NCBI RefSeq assembly: GCF_015140455.1
Contig: NZ_AP024094.1
Location: 1,488,001 to 1,552,000 of the forward strand
Length of the DNA stretch: 64,000 nt
Source: Jeongeupia sp. HS-3
GTDB taxonomy: Bacteria > Pseudomonadota > Gammaproteobacteria > Burkholderiales > Chitinibacteraceae
Direction of reading: 5' to 3'
Under the pieces are notes generated by a model that was not told where the DNA came from, did no database searches, and worked only from the letters and a program-made list of their open reading frames with translations. A program made the translations under genes and the position numbers. Shown here piece by piece: positions 21,875 through 30,589 of this stretch (its first letter is position 1; each line of letters starts with the position of its first letter).

Positions 21875-23158
21875 ATGGCACTGACCGATCTGCAATGCCG
21901 AAAGGCAAAACCCAAGATCAGCGATTACACCCTGTCCGATGGCGACGGGTTGTTTCTGATGATTCGGGCAACGGGCGGCAAGTCGTGGCTCTGTGATTTC
22001 GTCGCGGGCGGCAAGCGCTGCAAGCGCACGCTTGGCAAATACCCGGCTATCTCGCTCGCCGAAGCTCACAAGCTGCTGATGGCGGCGCGCCGGCTGGCAG
22101 AACTGGGACAGAAACCCGGCGATCTGCTGGCACACGACCATGCGCGCGCACTACTGATCACAGGTAAAAGCGTCGAGGATGTAGAAGCCGAGCTAGTAAA
22201 AGCGCAAGATGTCGCCGCCCAAGCGCAGCGAATGACCTTCGGGGAAGCTGCCGACCGATATAAATCCGAATGGGTAAACCGTAATTGGAAAAACCCGGGA
22301 AAAGGCTGGCTACCTGTCCGCCTGCACCTACTGCCCAAGCTGGCCGATCTGGCACTAGACGACATTGATACCCCGATGTTGCGCAACCTTCTCGCAAGCG
22401 TGCGCGAGGGTAGCGGCACGCCGACCGCCCTACATGCGCGGGGATGGGCGCAACGGGTATTTGATTACGCGATAGAGCACGACTGGTGCAAGGTCAACCC
22501 GGCACGCCAAATCAACGCGGCGCGCGTCGGCAAGCGGGGCCAGCGGTCGCGCTGGTTGTCCACCTTGGAGATTCGCCGCTATCTGATTGGGCTGCACCAG
22601 TCGGATTGTTATCGAGGCTACAAACTGGCGCTGCATCTATTGCTGATGCTTGGCCTACGGAAAAACGAGCTGTGCGGGGCCGGTTGGCGTGAGTTTGATT
22701 TTGATTCTAGCGAATGGCTCATTCCCGCTAACCGCATGAAAGGCAAGAAAGAGCACCGCGTATTTCTACCCCGGCAGGCCGTCGAAATGCTGTCGGAGCT
22801 GCAACGACTGGGCAACGGCAGCGAGTGGGTTTTGCCAGCGCGAACCAAGCCGACTCAGCCCATGAAAGGCGACAACCTGGACGGGCCACACGAGGCCGCG
22901 CTTATTGCCGGCAAGATTGATGATTACGTCATCCACGACCACCGACACACGGTCAGCACCCAGCTACGCGAACAAGGCCATCCATCCGAAGTAGTCGAAG
23001 CGGCATTGAGCCACGCCATCCCCGGCATTGCCGGCGTCTACGCTCATGCGCAGTACAAAACACAGCGGCTCGAAATGCTGCAAGCGTGGGCGGACTTTCT
23101 GGATAACACCGTGAACGAGCAGACCGTCATCGCGGCAACGTTCCGCAAGCTCGGCTGA
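21875..23158 (+). CDS. P4-type tyrosine recombinase integrase
   Basis: Site-specific recombinase responsible for insertion at guaB. The 427-aa protein starts MALTDLQCRKAKP, has the N-terminal DUF4102 arm-binding domain (LSDGDGLFLMI, TLGKYPAISLAEA), a core-binding domain and the catalytic domain with R262 (LGLRKNEL), H354-x-x-R357 (HDHRH), H380 and nucleophile Y389 (GVYAHAQY). All key residues are present, so it should be active. The ATG at 21875 is preferred to a GTG nine bases upstream. Confidence 0.93.
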   Translation: MALTDLQCRKAKPKISDYTLSDGDGLFLMIRATGGKSWLCDFVAGGKRCKRTLGKYPAISLAEAHKLLMAARRLAELGQKPGDLLAHDHARALLITGKSVEDVEAELVKAQDVAAQAQRMTFGEAADRYKSEWVNRNWKNPGKGWLPVRLHLLPKLADLALDDIDTPMLRNLLASVREGSGTPTALHARGWAQRVFDYAIEHDWCKVNPARQINAARVGKRGQRSRWLSTLEIRRYLIGLHQSDCYRGYKLALHLLLMLGLRKNELCGAGWREFDFDSSEWLIPANRMKGKKEHRVFLPRQAVEMLSELQRLGNGSEWVLPARTKPTQPMKGDNLDGPHEAALIAGKIDDYVIHDHRHTVSTQLREQGHPSEVVEAALSHAIPGIAGVYAHAQYKTQRLEMLQAWADFLDNTVNEQTVIAATFRKLG

Positions 23159-23170
23159 TCGGTCGGCAAA

Positions 23171-23204
23171 ATGACACCCTTGACACCTCTACGGGATATA
23201 GGCG
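23171..23204. repeat. Inverted repeat A, left copy
   Basis: 34-bp stretch just after the integrase stop, matching the complement of 31600-31633 at 28 of 34 positions, including a 15-bp identical core GACACCTCTACGGGA. Both copies contain GACAC units like the iterons nearby. Confidence 0.75.
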
Positions 23205-23311
23205 TATCAAAAAATAAAGTAAGACCATGCCAGCACGGAAACAGCCACGCGGCGACCAGGAAGCTTTAATACCAGTTCGGATTTTTCGCACTTTTGCCGC
23301 CATCGCCCCCG

Positions 23312-23411
23312 GCGTTTTTGTGGTGTCAGAAGTGTCAGAGGTGTCAGGACGTTGATTTACAAGGGGTTTTCTCTGACACCGAACGTGTCATCCGGTGTCA
23401 TGGGTGTCAGG
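23312..23411. repeat. Iteron cluster and inverted repeat B, left copy (putative origin)
   Basis: Positions 23312-23370 match the complement of 30731-30789 at 53 of 59 positions. The block holds 9-bp iterons in register: GGTGTCAGA, AGTGTCAGA and GGTGTCAGG at 23322-23348, an inverted TCTGACACC at 23372, then GTGTCA units to 23411. No gene overlaps. The rest of 23159-23697 shows no convincing gene. Iterons beside a primase/ATPase pair suggest a replication origin or an operator. Confidence 0.75.
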
Positions 23412-23697
23412 ACGTGGCGACGCCGTTACCGCGCAAACCCGCGTTAATGCTTGATTCTTGGTTTTGGCGCTTGGCGATCACCCCCGCAAGGCAGCAAAAA
23501 CCGGCCGCGAATGGCCTTTCCCCTGCCCGCCCGATCAGCGCGATTTTCGACAATAATTTAATACCAATCCAGATGAACGGTAGAAACTCACCGCCCACCA
23601 TTTCGCCATGACCGATGTCGCCGGACGTTGCACCCGGTGCGGCCGTGTCGCACGATGAGACTCCCCCTGAAACCACGACGGCATGATGAGGCCCGGC

Positions 23698-23943
23698 ATG
23701 AAAACACCATCCCGACCGACCCGAGCGCGCCCCGGCAATCATGTGCCGCCCCGCGAACTGCTGTGGATAGCGCCGCTGGTCGCGGCGATGCTTTGGCTAC
23801 TGACCGACCCGCCGGCGTGGCTTGCGGCCTTGGGTGCCACGCTGGGCGGCTTGTTGTCGGCGCTCGCGCTGGTCGGTTTGTTCCTGCTGTGGGGCGCGCT
23901 CTTCAAGATCGCGGCGGCGCTGCTCTTTGGCGGTAGCCGCTGA
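23698..23943 (+). CDS. Small membrane protein, unknown function
   Basis: 81-aa protein with a basic, Pro-rich N-terminus (MKTPSRPTRARPGN) and two hydrophobic segments (about residues 23-43 and 46-72, rich in Leu/Ala). The ATG at 23698 is eight bases after GAGG. I do not recognise the family. It stands alone between the iteron region and the convergent toxin-antitoxin genes. Confidence 0.5.
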   Translation: MKTPSRPTRARPGNHVPPRELLWIAPLVAAMLWLLTDPPAWLAALGATLGGLLSALALVGLFLLWGALFKIAAALLFGGSR

Positions 23944-23971
23944 CCCGCCAGCCAGCAACGGCCGCCACGCC

Positions 23972-24274
23972 TTAGCCTGCCGGCCGTGCCTGCGCGTGCA
24001 ACGAGATGCCCAGTGCCCGCGTTACCTTCAGGATGGTTGCAAAGCTAGGGTTTCCCTCGCCGGACAGCGCTTTATATAGGCTTTCTCGGCCGAGACCGGT
24101 GTCCTTGGCGAGCTGGGTCATGCCGCGCGCGCGGGCGATAGTGCCGAGCGCCTTGGCAATGAAAGCGGCATCATCGCCGGCTTCTTCCAAGCAGGCGTCG
24201 AGATACATCAGCATGTCTTCCTCAGTTTTGAGGTGCTCGGCGCTGTCCCACTTACGTAGTTTGATGGTTGCCAT
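23972..24274 (-). CDS. HigA-like antitoxin (addiction module antidote)
   Basis: 100-aa DNA-binding antitoxin. The C-terminal two-thirds is a Cro/C1-type HTH (MTQLAKDTGLGRESLYKALSGEGNPSFATILKVTRALG); the N-terminal WDSAEHLKTEEDMLMYLDACLEE is the part expected to contact the toxin. It follows the toxin gene by 8 bp, the toxin-first order of HigBA-type modules, and should repress the shared promoter. Probably stabilises the element. Confidence 0.88.
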   Translation of the reverse strand: MATIKLRKWDSAEHLKTEEDMLMYLDACLEEAGDDAAFIAKALGTIARARGMTQLAKDTGLGRESLYKALSGEGNPSFATILKVTRALGISLHAQARPAG

Positions 24275-24282
24275 ATGGCCTC

Positions 24283-24573
24283 CTACAGTTGCCGCGCCAG
24301 CTCAAGCGCGGTTTTGATGTCCTTGGGCTGGGTGGATTTATCCCCGCCCGCCAGCAGAATCACGATTTCCATGCCGCGCTGCGCGAAGTACACCCGATAA
24401 CCCGGCCCGTAGTGAATACGCATTTCTGCCACGCCTTCACCGACCGGTTCGCAGTCGCCGAAGTTGCCGTCTTCGGCCCGGTCAATCCGCATATGGATTC
24501 TGCGCGCGGCCTGCTTATCCCGTAGTCCGGCCAGCCAAGCATCGAAAATGTCGGTAGTGAGGATGGTCTTCAT
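24283..24573 (-). CDS. RelE/HigB-like toxin
   Basis: 96-aa putative mRNA interferase of the RelE/ParE fold, type 'addiction module killer protein'. It starts MKTILTTDIFDAWLAGLRD; conserved features include DGNFGDCEPVGEGVAEMRIHYGPGYRVYF and the C-terminal LLAGGDKSTQPKDI. The ATG at 24573 fits homologues better than an upstream in-frame start. It is first in a two-gene operon with the antitoxin and points away from the neighbouring unknown gene. Confidence 0.88.
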   Translation of the reverse strand: MKTILTTDIFDAWLAGLRDKQAARRIHMRIDRAEDGNFGDCEPVGEGVAEMRIHYGPGYRVYFAQRGMEIVILLAGGDKSTQPKDIKTALELARQL

Positions 24574-24848
24574 GGAACGATCGTAGAATACAGGATACAA
24601 AAAGGCAAGCAGGGATGCCCCTTGCGTCCGGCCCGTCTGCCATCGCTACCCGGCTGCGGCTCACCCAGCCCGCCGCCAGCCCGACCGATCAAGCGCCCCC
24701 GGTGCTGGTGCCAGCTTCCCGCCTCTTCCCCCAGCCCCGGCGCGTACAATCAGCGCCAGCCCGGCCTAGATCGGCCAATCGAAAAGCGGAACCCTCGCCG
24801 CCTGACCGGGCTACTTCCAATCAGGGGGATGCGTCCGAGGGGCCGCGC

Positions 24849-26033
24849 ATGTCGTCATTGAAGCGGCGGGATTCCGTCTACCGTCTTGTGTTGCCGGACC
24901 TGTTCGGCGATTTTCCGTTCGACCGGATTACGCCGGCGCAGCGCGTTGACCCCCGGTGGATTGCCAACGCCAACCGACGCGCCAGCCCGCTTGATGACTC
25001 TGCCCATTTCGACAGTCTCCGGGGCGCTGCGTTTGTCGTCGTGGCTGAGCTTGGCGCGCAGCTCGACGCCATGCTTGATACTGCCGAACAAGCACACGGC
25101 CTGCTTGCCCAATGGCTGCCGCGTTACTGCGACGACTTCTACGGCGACTTGCCGCCGCCGCCCCGCTGGCTGGGTCGGCTGGCTTTCGCCATTGCCTCTT
25201 GCGGCCATGCGATCGCGCAGCATTGCGACGAACAGGCGCGCAGCGGTGCCGAGCGCATCATCAAGATTGCCAGCGTTACCCGGCGCATCGGCAGCCGCCG
25301 GCGGATGGCCTTGGCGTCACTGACGGATAGCCAGTTTATCGCGCTGCGCGCGCTGGGCATGGCCTGGGGCTGGCTCAATACATTGGCGACGGCCTGCTAC
25401 GAGTTCGACCACGACGGCGACCCATCCGATGCCAGTAACCCCGGCGGCTGGGTCATGCACGGCGGTTGGCTGGCGGCGGAATGGCTCGGCGAGTTTCGCC
25501 CGGCACTGGCGGAGCAACGCTTGCGCACTCACTACATGGATGGCGATGGCGGCCTGCCGAGGCTGCGACGCTACTACGCCGACTCCCTGAATGCATGGCG
25601 CAGAGAATCGGCCGACGCCTATTATCCCGCGCTCGCCGACTATTACCGCGCGCATCAATTTGACGCCACGGCGGCGGCGCTTCTGTCTGAGGCGGCCAGT
25701 CCGCAACGCTGGATCGCCATTGCTGCGGGCAGGTCTGCCACCGAAGAGGCCGACCGGCAAATGAAGCGCGCCGAACAGGCGAACGGCGTCATTGAGCGAC
25801 GCCGCCAGCAAAACCAAACCAACGCCAAGCAAGAGCATGGGAACAAGCGCGGCCGCCATGCGAAGGTCAATCCTACCGACGTGATGGCGAAACGCGCCGC
25901 GCTGATCGCATCCGGGAAAGCCGCGCGTGAGACGACGTCGATACTTGCGCAGCAGTTCGGATGCACCGCCCGCTACATCCGTTCGATTGTCAGCATGAAA
26001 GAACAAAGAAGCGGAAGTAAACCGTCGGTTTAG
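24849..26033 (+). CDS. Unrecognised 394-aa protein of the element
   Basis: I do not recognise this protein. It starts MSSLKRRDSVYRLVLPDLFGDFPFDRI after GAGGGG. The middle is rich in Trp, Tyr, Ala and Asp with helical character (LPRYCDDFYGDLPPPPRWLG; ESADAYYPALADYYRAHQF), followed by a charged Gln/Arg/Asn-rich linker. The end (ARETTSILAQQFGCTARYIRSIV) reads like an HTH, suggesting DNA binding. It lies between the toxin-antitoxin pair and the AlpA-like genes, where P4-type elements carry variable cargo. Reading frame length and GC-rich codon use support a real gene. Confidence 0.7.
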   Translation: MSSLKRRDSVYRLVLPDLFGDFPFDRITPAQRVDPRWIANANRRASPLDDSAHFDSLRGAAFVVVAELGAQLDAMLDTAEQAHGLLAQWLPRYCDDFYGDLPPPPRWLGRLAFAIASCGHAIAQHCDEQARSGAERIIKIASVTRRIGSRRRMALASLTDSQFIALRALGMAWGWLNTLATACYEFDHDGDPSDASNPGGWVMHGGWLAAEWLGEFRPALAEQRLRTHYMDGDGGLPRLRRYYADSLNAWRRESADAYYPALADYYRAHQFDATAAALLSEAASPQRWIAIAAGRSATEEADRQMKRAEQANGVIERRRQQNQTNAKQEHGNKRGRHAKVNPTDVMAKRAALIASGKAARETTSILAQQFGCTARYIRSIVSMKEQRSGSKPSV

Positions 26034-26089
26034 TTCCGTTTCGATCCATAGCCTTGGTTCCGTTGCTAATCCCTTTGGAGCCATACGTA

Positions 26090-26296
26090 ATGCAACGAGT
26101 CCACCCGCTTCCGGCTGACCTCACCCCCACCGCCGCCGCCGTCGAAATCGGCGTCACCACGTCCACCCTTGCGACCTGGCGTTGCCGTGGCAGCGGCCCG
26201 GCGTACATCAAGCGCAACGGCAAAGTGTTTTACCGTCGCGCCGACGTGGCGGCATTCATCGCCAGCCGCACCACTGAGCACGGGGGCGAGCAATGA
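26090..26296 (+). CDS. Helix-turn-helix regulator, MerR/excisionase-like
   Basis: 68-aa protein with one winged HTH: TPTAAAVEIGVTTSTLATWRCRGSGPAYIKRNGKVFYRRADVAAFI, the pattern of helix_turn_helix_17/excisionase-type proteins. GGAG lies nine bases before the ATG. Its stop overlaps the next regulator's start (ATGA). It likely controls expression of the downstream operon or excision. Confidence 0.8.
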   Translation: MQRVHPLPADLTPTAAAVEIGVTTSTLATWRCRGSGPAYIKRNGKVFYRRADVAAFIASRTTEHGGEQ

Positions 26297-26520
26297 CCGC
26301 CCCCACCATAGCCCCCGGCGCATCCCTGCTTCGCCTGCCTGAGGTCAACAAACGCACTGCGCTGTCTCGTAGCTCGATCTACGCCGCCATCGCGGCCGGC
26401 ACGTTTCCGGCACCGGTGCGGCTGGGCGGCAACAGCGTTGCTTGGGTGTCGTCCGAAATCGACGCTTGGATCGGCGAGCGCATCGCCGCCCGTGGCCCCG
26501 CAAAGGAGAGCCAGCAATGA
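26293..26520 (+). CDS. AlpA family transcriptional regulator
   Basis: 75-aa AlpA-type HTH protein (LLRLPEVNKRTALSRSSIYAAIAAGTFPAPVRLGGNSVAWVSSEIDAWI). AlpA proteins of P4/CP4-57-like elements activate integrase or replication genes and act in excision. It overlaps both neighbours by four bases (ATGA), part of a tightly coupled run 26090-27250. Confidence 0.88.
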   Translation: MTAPTIAPGASLLRLPEVNKRTALSRSSIYAAIAAGTFPAPVRLGGNSVAWVSSEIDAWIGERIAARGPAKESQQ

Positions 26521-26732
26521 CCGTTACCGAATTGATGGCCAGCCTGCCGACTGGTGAAGCCATCCACTACGCGGATGCCGTAGCCGTTATCAATGGCGAA
26601 CGCGCTTACAAAGCGGCCTTGATCGCTGCGCAAGGAGATAAAGACGTCGCGCTGGGGATTCTGCACTATGCCGCCAGCCAGCGACTGCATGCCTGGCTGA
26701 ATCAAGCCAAACCCACCGGGACTGCACCATGA
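26517..26732 (+). CDS. Small protein of unknown function
   Basis: 71-aa protein (MTVTELMASLPTGEAIHYADAVAVINGERAYKAALI ...) with mixed helical character and no signal or membrane segment. It overlaps the AlpA gene and the next gene by ATGA junctions, which supports translation. I do not recognise the family. Confidence 0.6.
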   Translation: MTVTELMASLPTGEAIHYADAVAVINGERAYKAALIAAQGDKDVALGILHYAASQRLHAWLNQAKPTGTAP

Positions 26733-27250
26733 CCGCCACGACCGCGCCACCGCACGGATTGGCCAGCCGAGCAGTCGATAATAATGAGACGTATTCGCAT
26801 AAATTTGCCCGGTTCGCCATTCGGAACAATCGTTCACTTGCACTTGCGCTGACCATTGCATCGCGTGATACTCACTGCGTCGCGTTCAATAGCGCGACCG
26901 GGATTGGCGTCCCGATTGAATCGGCGGACAACCGCCAGCAAGGCGGCTTTTTTACGTCCGTGTACCACTATTGGTGCGTCCAGTTTATGGCGGGCCGTAG
27001 TGGGGGCGTGCTCGCACGCGCCGGTTTTCGATTCACCGGTACGCCAACCCTGCTACGTGCCTGCCACCCTCGATTGGCGTCGATTGGCGGGCCTTTACCC
27101 GAATCGGAGGCCACCATGCCAAACACCGCCCTTCGTGCGTTCACCACGCACGCGTTTACATCCTTTGCCGCTGTTCTCACCCACGCCGGCGAACCCGTCG
27201 CCGCGCTGACCTTGCCCGATGGCAGCGAGGTGCAACATGGCCAAGCCTGA
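26729..27250 (+). CDS. Putative Ash/Icd-like element protein
   Basis: 173-aa protein starting in an ATGA overlap. The centre (NRQQGGFFTSVYHYWCVQFMAGRSGGVL) resembles the aromatic-rich segment of Ash/Icd-like proteins of P4 satellites, named for possible inhibition of host division; this match is from memory and weak. An internal ATG at 27116 with GGAG five bases before it could start a separate 44-codon product. It lies just upstream of the small genes that lead into the primase. Confidence 0.5.
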   Translation: MTATTAPPHGLASRAVDNNETYSHKFARFAIRNNRSLALALTIASRDTHCVAFNSATGIGVPIESADNRQQGGFFTSVYHYWCVQFMAGRSGGVLARAGFRFTGTPTLLRACHPRLASIGGPLPESEATMPNTALRAFTTHAFTSFAAVLTHAGEPVAALTLPDGSEVQHGQA

Positions 27251-27476
27251 ATCGCGCGCCGTCGTGCTGACGGCGGAGTTTGTGGATATGGCGGCGCTGT
27301 CGATGGCGTCGATTGAGGATGTGCTTCCGCTGCTGGCGGCACTTGAGGCGCTGCCGGATGACGCCGGCAAACATATGCGCAGCATCGGCGTTGTGGTTCG
27401 GCAGGCGCTGGAAAACGCCCATAACGATATCGACTGCCTTCGGGAATCTGTCCTTACCGGAGATCGCCATGCGTAA
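27237..27476 (+). CDS. Small protein of unknown function
   Basis: 79-aa acidic helical protein (MAKPESRAVVLTAEFVDMAALSMASIEDVLPLLAALEALPDD). The ATG at 27237 is eight bases after GAGG and overlaps the previous gene by 14 bases. No recognised domain. The compact, overlapping arrangement supports coding. Confidence 0.55.
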   Translation: MAKPESRAVVLTAEFVDMAALSMASIEDVLPLLAALEALPDDAGKHMRSIGVVVRQALENAHNDIDCLRESVLTGDRHA

Positions 27477-27603
27477 ACCCGCCCGCAATGCCGCATTGCT
27501 GACCCGCGCCACGCGTGACCGGATTACCGCTGCCATCGCCGGTTTGAGCCGCACGCGCTCGACCCGGCCGCAACGCGCCGCCGCCCGCCGCCCCCGCTAC
27601 TAA
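27469..27603 (+). CDS. Very small basic protein, unknown
   Basis: 44-aa, strongly basic reading frame (MRKPARNAALLTRATRDRI ... RPQRAAARRPRY) starting six bases after a GGAG and overlapping the end of the previous gene. The composition could suit nucleic-acid binding. It is short, so coding status is uncertain. Confidence 0.4.
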   Translation: MRKPARNAALLTRATRDRITAAIAGLSRTRSTRPQRAAARRPRY

Positions 27604-27689
27604 ACCGATCAGGAATCAACCCATGATAACGACCTCCATCGAGGCCGGTAGACCCGGCTACGCCCAAAAAACCACGAACGGTGGCCGCC

Positions 27690-28703
27690 ATGGCTGAACG
27701 TCTCGACCTCAATACCCTGAAAGACCTGGCCCGCGACCGCTGGCCGGCGATCCTGCAAGCGGCCGGCATTGAGGCCCACCACTTGGGCAAACGGCATTGC
27801 CCCTGCCCGATCTGCGGCGGCAAGGATCGCTTCCGCTTCACCGACCGCGACGGGCGCGGCTGCTTCGTCTGCAACAAGCATCGCCCGGACGGGGGCGATG
27901 GTTTCCACCTTCTGGCCGATTGGCTGCGTTGCGACTTTATCGGCGCGGCGCGTTTCGTTTCTGATTACTTGGGCGGTGCGGCGGTGACGGCTATCGCCAT
28001 CGACCCGGCCGAACTGGCCCGGCGCAAGGCCGCCGAGGATGCCGAACAGCAACGGCTATGGGGCAAGGCTCGTACCGACAATGCCGCGCTGTGGCGTGCT
28101 GCTGCCCCGGTCTGCGCTGATTCTGCGGTCGGGCGCTATCTGGCCGGGCGTGGCTTGACGCTGGATCGCTACCCCAAGGCGCTGCGCCATCACCCCGCCT
28201 TGCCGTACTGGCACGCAACAAACGGCCATCCGGTGCTGCTGGGCACGTTCCCGGCGATGCTGGCGGCGGTGCAAGCGCCATCGGGCGAACCAGTGGCACT
28301 GCATAAAACCTACCTGACCGACGATGGCCACAAGGCCGACGTGCCCAGCGTGAAGAAATGGGGCAGCCCCAGCGGCATCAGCAAGGGCGCGGCGGTGCGC
28401 TTGTTTCCGGCAGGGCCACGGCTGGCGATTGCCGAAGGCATCGAGACGGCGCTGGCGGTGCATTGCGCCAATGGCCTGCCGGTCTGGGCCGGGCTGTCGG
28501 CGCATGGCGTGGCGCATGCCATCTTGCCGGCCGAAGTCACGGATGTGTTTATCTTTGCCGACCGCGACGAAAACGGCGCAGGCGAACAGGCTGCCGAAAC
28601 CCTCGCCGGTCGCTTGATTGCCGAGGGGCGAAGCGTTCGTGTACTGGTTCCCGGTGAAGTCGGGCAAGACTGGCTGGATGTGATGAACGGGGGCGAAGCA
28701 TGA
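27690..28703 (+). CDS. Phage/plasmid primase, P4-type, zinc finger plus Toprim
   Basis: 337-aa primase. The N-terminal zinc finger has C39-x2-C42 and C58-x2-C61 (CPICGGKDRF, GCFVCN). The C-terminal Toprim domain has the Glu motif (LAIAEGIETALAV) and the acidic DxD-like motif (FADRDENGAGEQAA). In P4 the primase and helicase are fused in the alpha protein; here the ATPase is the next gene, overlapping by ATGA. It probably primes replication of the excised element. The ATG at 27690 is preferred to a GTG nine bases upstream. Confidence 0.92.
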   Translation: MAERLDLNTLKDLARDRWPAILQAAGIEAHHLGKRHCPCPICGGKDRFRFTDRDGRGCFVCNKHRPDGGDGFHLLADWLRCDFIGAARFVSDYLGGAAVTAIAIDPAELARRKAAEDAEQQRLWGKARTDNAALWRAAAPVCADSAVGRYLAGRGLTLDRYPKALRHHPALPYWHATNGHPVLLGTFPAMLAAVQAPSGEPVALHKTYLTDDGHKADVPSVKKWGSPSGISKGAAVRLFPAGPRLAIAEGIETALAVHCANGLPVWAGLSAHGVAHAILPAEVTDVFIFADRDENGAGEQAAETLAGRLIAEGRSVRVLVPGEVGQDWLDVMNGGEA

Positions 28704-30589
28704 GTGCCGACCTCAATCATTTGAAAAACCCCGATGCAGTGCCGCCGATCAATACGCCGGCGACCGATGCGGCTGCGGCCCCTACAGCCCCTGCGGCGTC
28801 CGCCACGCCCAGCGGCAAGCCCAAGGCCAAGCCCGCCACCAAGGCCGTCCCAAGCGGCTTTGATCGCTTTATCACCAAGGCCGACGGCGTGTACTACCGC
28901 CCCGACGAGGATAGCGACCCACGCAAGCTGTGCGGCCCGCTGCGCATCGTTGCTCAGGTGCGCAATCAGGACGGGGCCGGCTGGTCGGTGCTGGTGCATC
29001 TGCAAGATTTGGACGGCACGCCCAAGGATCACCTCATCCCCCGCGCCAAGCTATTATCCGATCAGTCGTCACGGGTACTTGAAGAGCTGGCGGAACAAGG
29101 CTTGTGGTTCTCGTACGCGGCCGACCTGAAAAAACTGATGCTGCAATACCTGCAAACCGGCGTTGATGCCCCCCGCGCCCGGTTGGTGCCGCGTACCGGC
29201 TGGAACGGTTCGGCCTTTGTTCTGCCTGACCGGGTGATCGGCGACAGCAAGGAAATGCTGATCTATCACGGCGGCGCGGCGGCTGAAATGGCATTGGCGG
29301 GTACGCTGGATGGCTGGCGCGATGGCGTGGCCCGCTATGCGGTCGGCAATCCGATCATGCTGCTGACGCTGGGCGCGGCGCTGGCCGGGCCGCTGATGGC
29401 GTTCTTCGGCATGGATTCGGGCGGCTTCCATATCGCCGGGCCGTCGAAGAACGGCAAGAGCGTCGCTTGTCGGGTGGCGGCATCGGTATTCGGTTCACCC
29501 AGCCGTTATGAGAAATCGTGGCAAACCACCGCCACCGGGGCAGAAGCCCAGCTCGAAGCCCATAACGACCTGCCGCTGATTCTGGATGAGATCGGCCGCG
29601 CCAAGGCATCCGACGTGGCGGCCGTGGTCTACATGCTCAGTCAGGGCCAAGGCAAGAGCCGGGGGCGGGCTGATGGCGGTTTGCGGGCGATGACGCGCTG
29701 GCGCTGCTTCGTACTGTCGAACGGCGAGCATTCGGTAGCCGACTACCTGAGCACGCACGGCGTGCCGGTCAACGCCGGCCAGTTGGCCCGACTGCTGCAT
29801 GTGAGCGCCGAACGCCGCCACGGTGCCTTTGATGAACTGCACGGCTTTGCCGATCATCCGGCCTTGTGCGGTGCCATCGCGCAAGCCGCCGATCAGCAAC
29901 ACGGCGTCATCGGGTTTGCGTGGCTCGAATCGCTGGCGGCAATGGATGGCGACACGCTGCGGCGTGAGATCGAGCAGGCGGCTGCATCGTTTGCTGAGGC
30001 GTTCATCCCGGCCAAGGCATCGGGACAGGCAACCCACGCCGCACGCTATTTCGCGCTGGTTGCGTACGCCGGGGAAGCGGCGACCACGGCGGGCCTGACC
30101 GGCTGGCCAGCGCGCGCCGCATGGGATGCGGCCGGGGCGCTGTACGGCGACTGGTTGCAACATCGTGGCGGCGGCGGCAATGAAGAGGACCGGCAGATAT
30201 TGCGTCGCGTGCGGTTGTTTTTCGAGCAGCACGGCGAGGCCCGCTTTACCCGATGGGATCGCGACGATGCCGTGATTGATGAGCACGGCCCGAAAACGCT
30301 TGCCCGCTGCGGTTTCCGCAAGACGGAAATCATATGCAGCGACGGCACGGCCAGCGGCAGCCAGCGCAGCGAAACCACTTATTACGTGCTGGCCGGCTCA
30401 TGGGGTAGCGAGGTGCTCAAGGGCTTGGACGTTCGCCGCGCCAACCGGCTTTTGCTCGATCTTGGCGTGTTGTTGCCTGACGCCAGCGGCAAGGCATCCC
30501 GTACGCAACACCTGCCCGGCATGGGGTCGCCAAGGGTCTATGTGGTCACGCCGGCGCTGTGGCAAACCGGGGGCGATGATGACGCCTGA
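28700..30589 (+). CDS. DUF927 domain ATPase/helicase
   Basis: 629-aa protein. A Pro/Ala-rich N-terminus is followed by a DUF927 core with Walker A GPSKNGKSVA (K253, S254), Walker B LPLILDEIGRA (D296, E297) and an arginine-rich GQGKSRGRADGG. DUF927 proteins are RecA/SF3-like ATPases paired with Toprim primases in satellites and plasmids, so it is probably the replicative helicase that would load at the iteron origin. It overlaps the primase at its start and the next frame at its end. Confidence 0.9.
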   Translation: MSADLNHLKNPDAVPPINTPATDAAAAPTAPAASATPSGKPKAKPATKAVPSGFDRFITKADGVYYRPDEDSDPRKLCGPLRIVAQVRNQDGAGWSVLVHLQDLDGTPKDHLIPRAKLLSDQSSRVLEELAEQGLWFSYAADLKKLMLQYLQTGVDAPRARLVPRTGWNGSAFVLPDRVIGDSKEMLIYHGGAAAEMALAGTLDGWRDGVARYAVGNPIMLLTLGAALAGPLMAFFGMDSGGFHIAGPSKNGKSVACRVAASVFGSPSRYEKSWQTTATGAEAQLEAHNDLPLILDEIGRAKASDVAAVVYMLSQGQGKSRGRADGGLRAMTRWRCFVLSNGEHSVADYLSTHGVPVNAGQLARLLHVSAERRHGAFDELHGFADHPALCGAIAQAADQQHGVIGFAWLESLAAMDGDTLRREIEQAAASFAEAFIPAKASGQATHAARYFALVAYAGEAATTAGLTGWPARAAWDAAGALYGDWLQHRGGGGNEEDRQILRRVRLFFEQHGEARFTRWDRDDAVIDEHGPKTLARCGFRKTEIICSDGTASGSQRSETTYYVLAGSWGSEVLKGLDVRRANRLLLDLGVLLPDASGKASRTQHLPGMGSPRVYVVTPALWQTGGDDDA

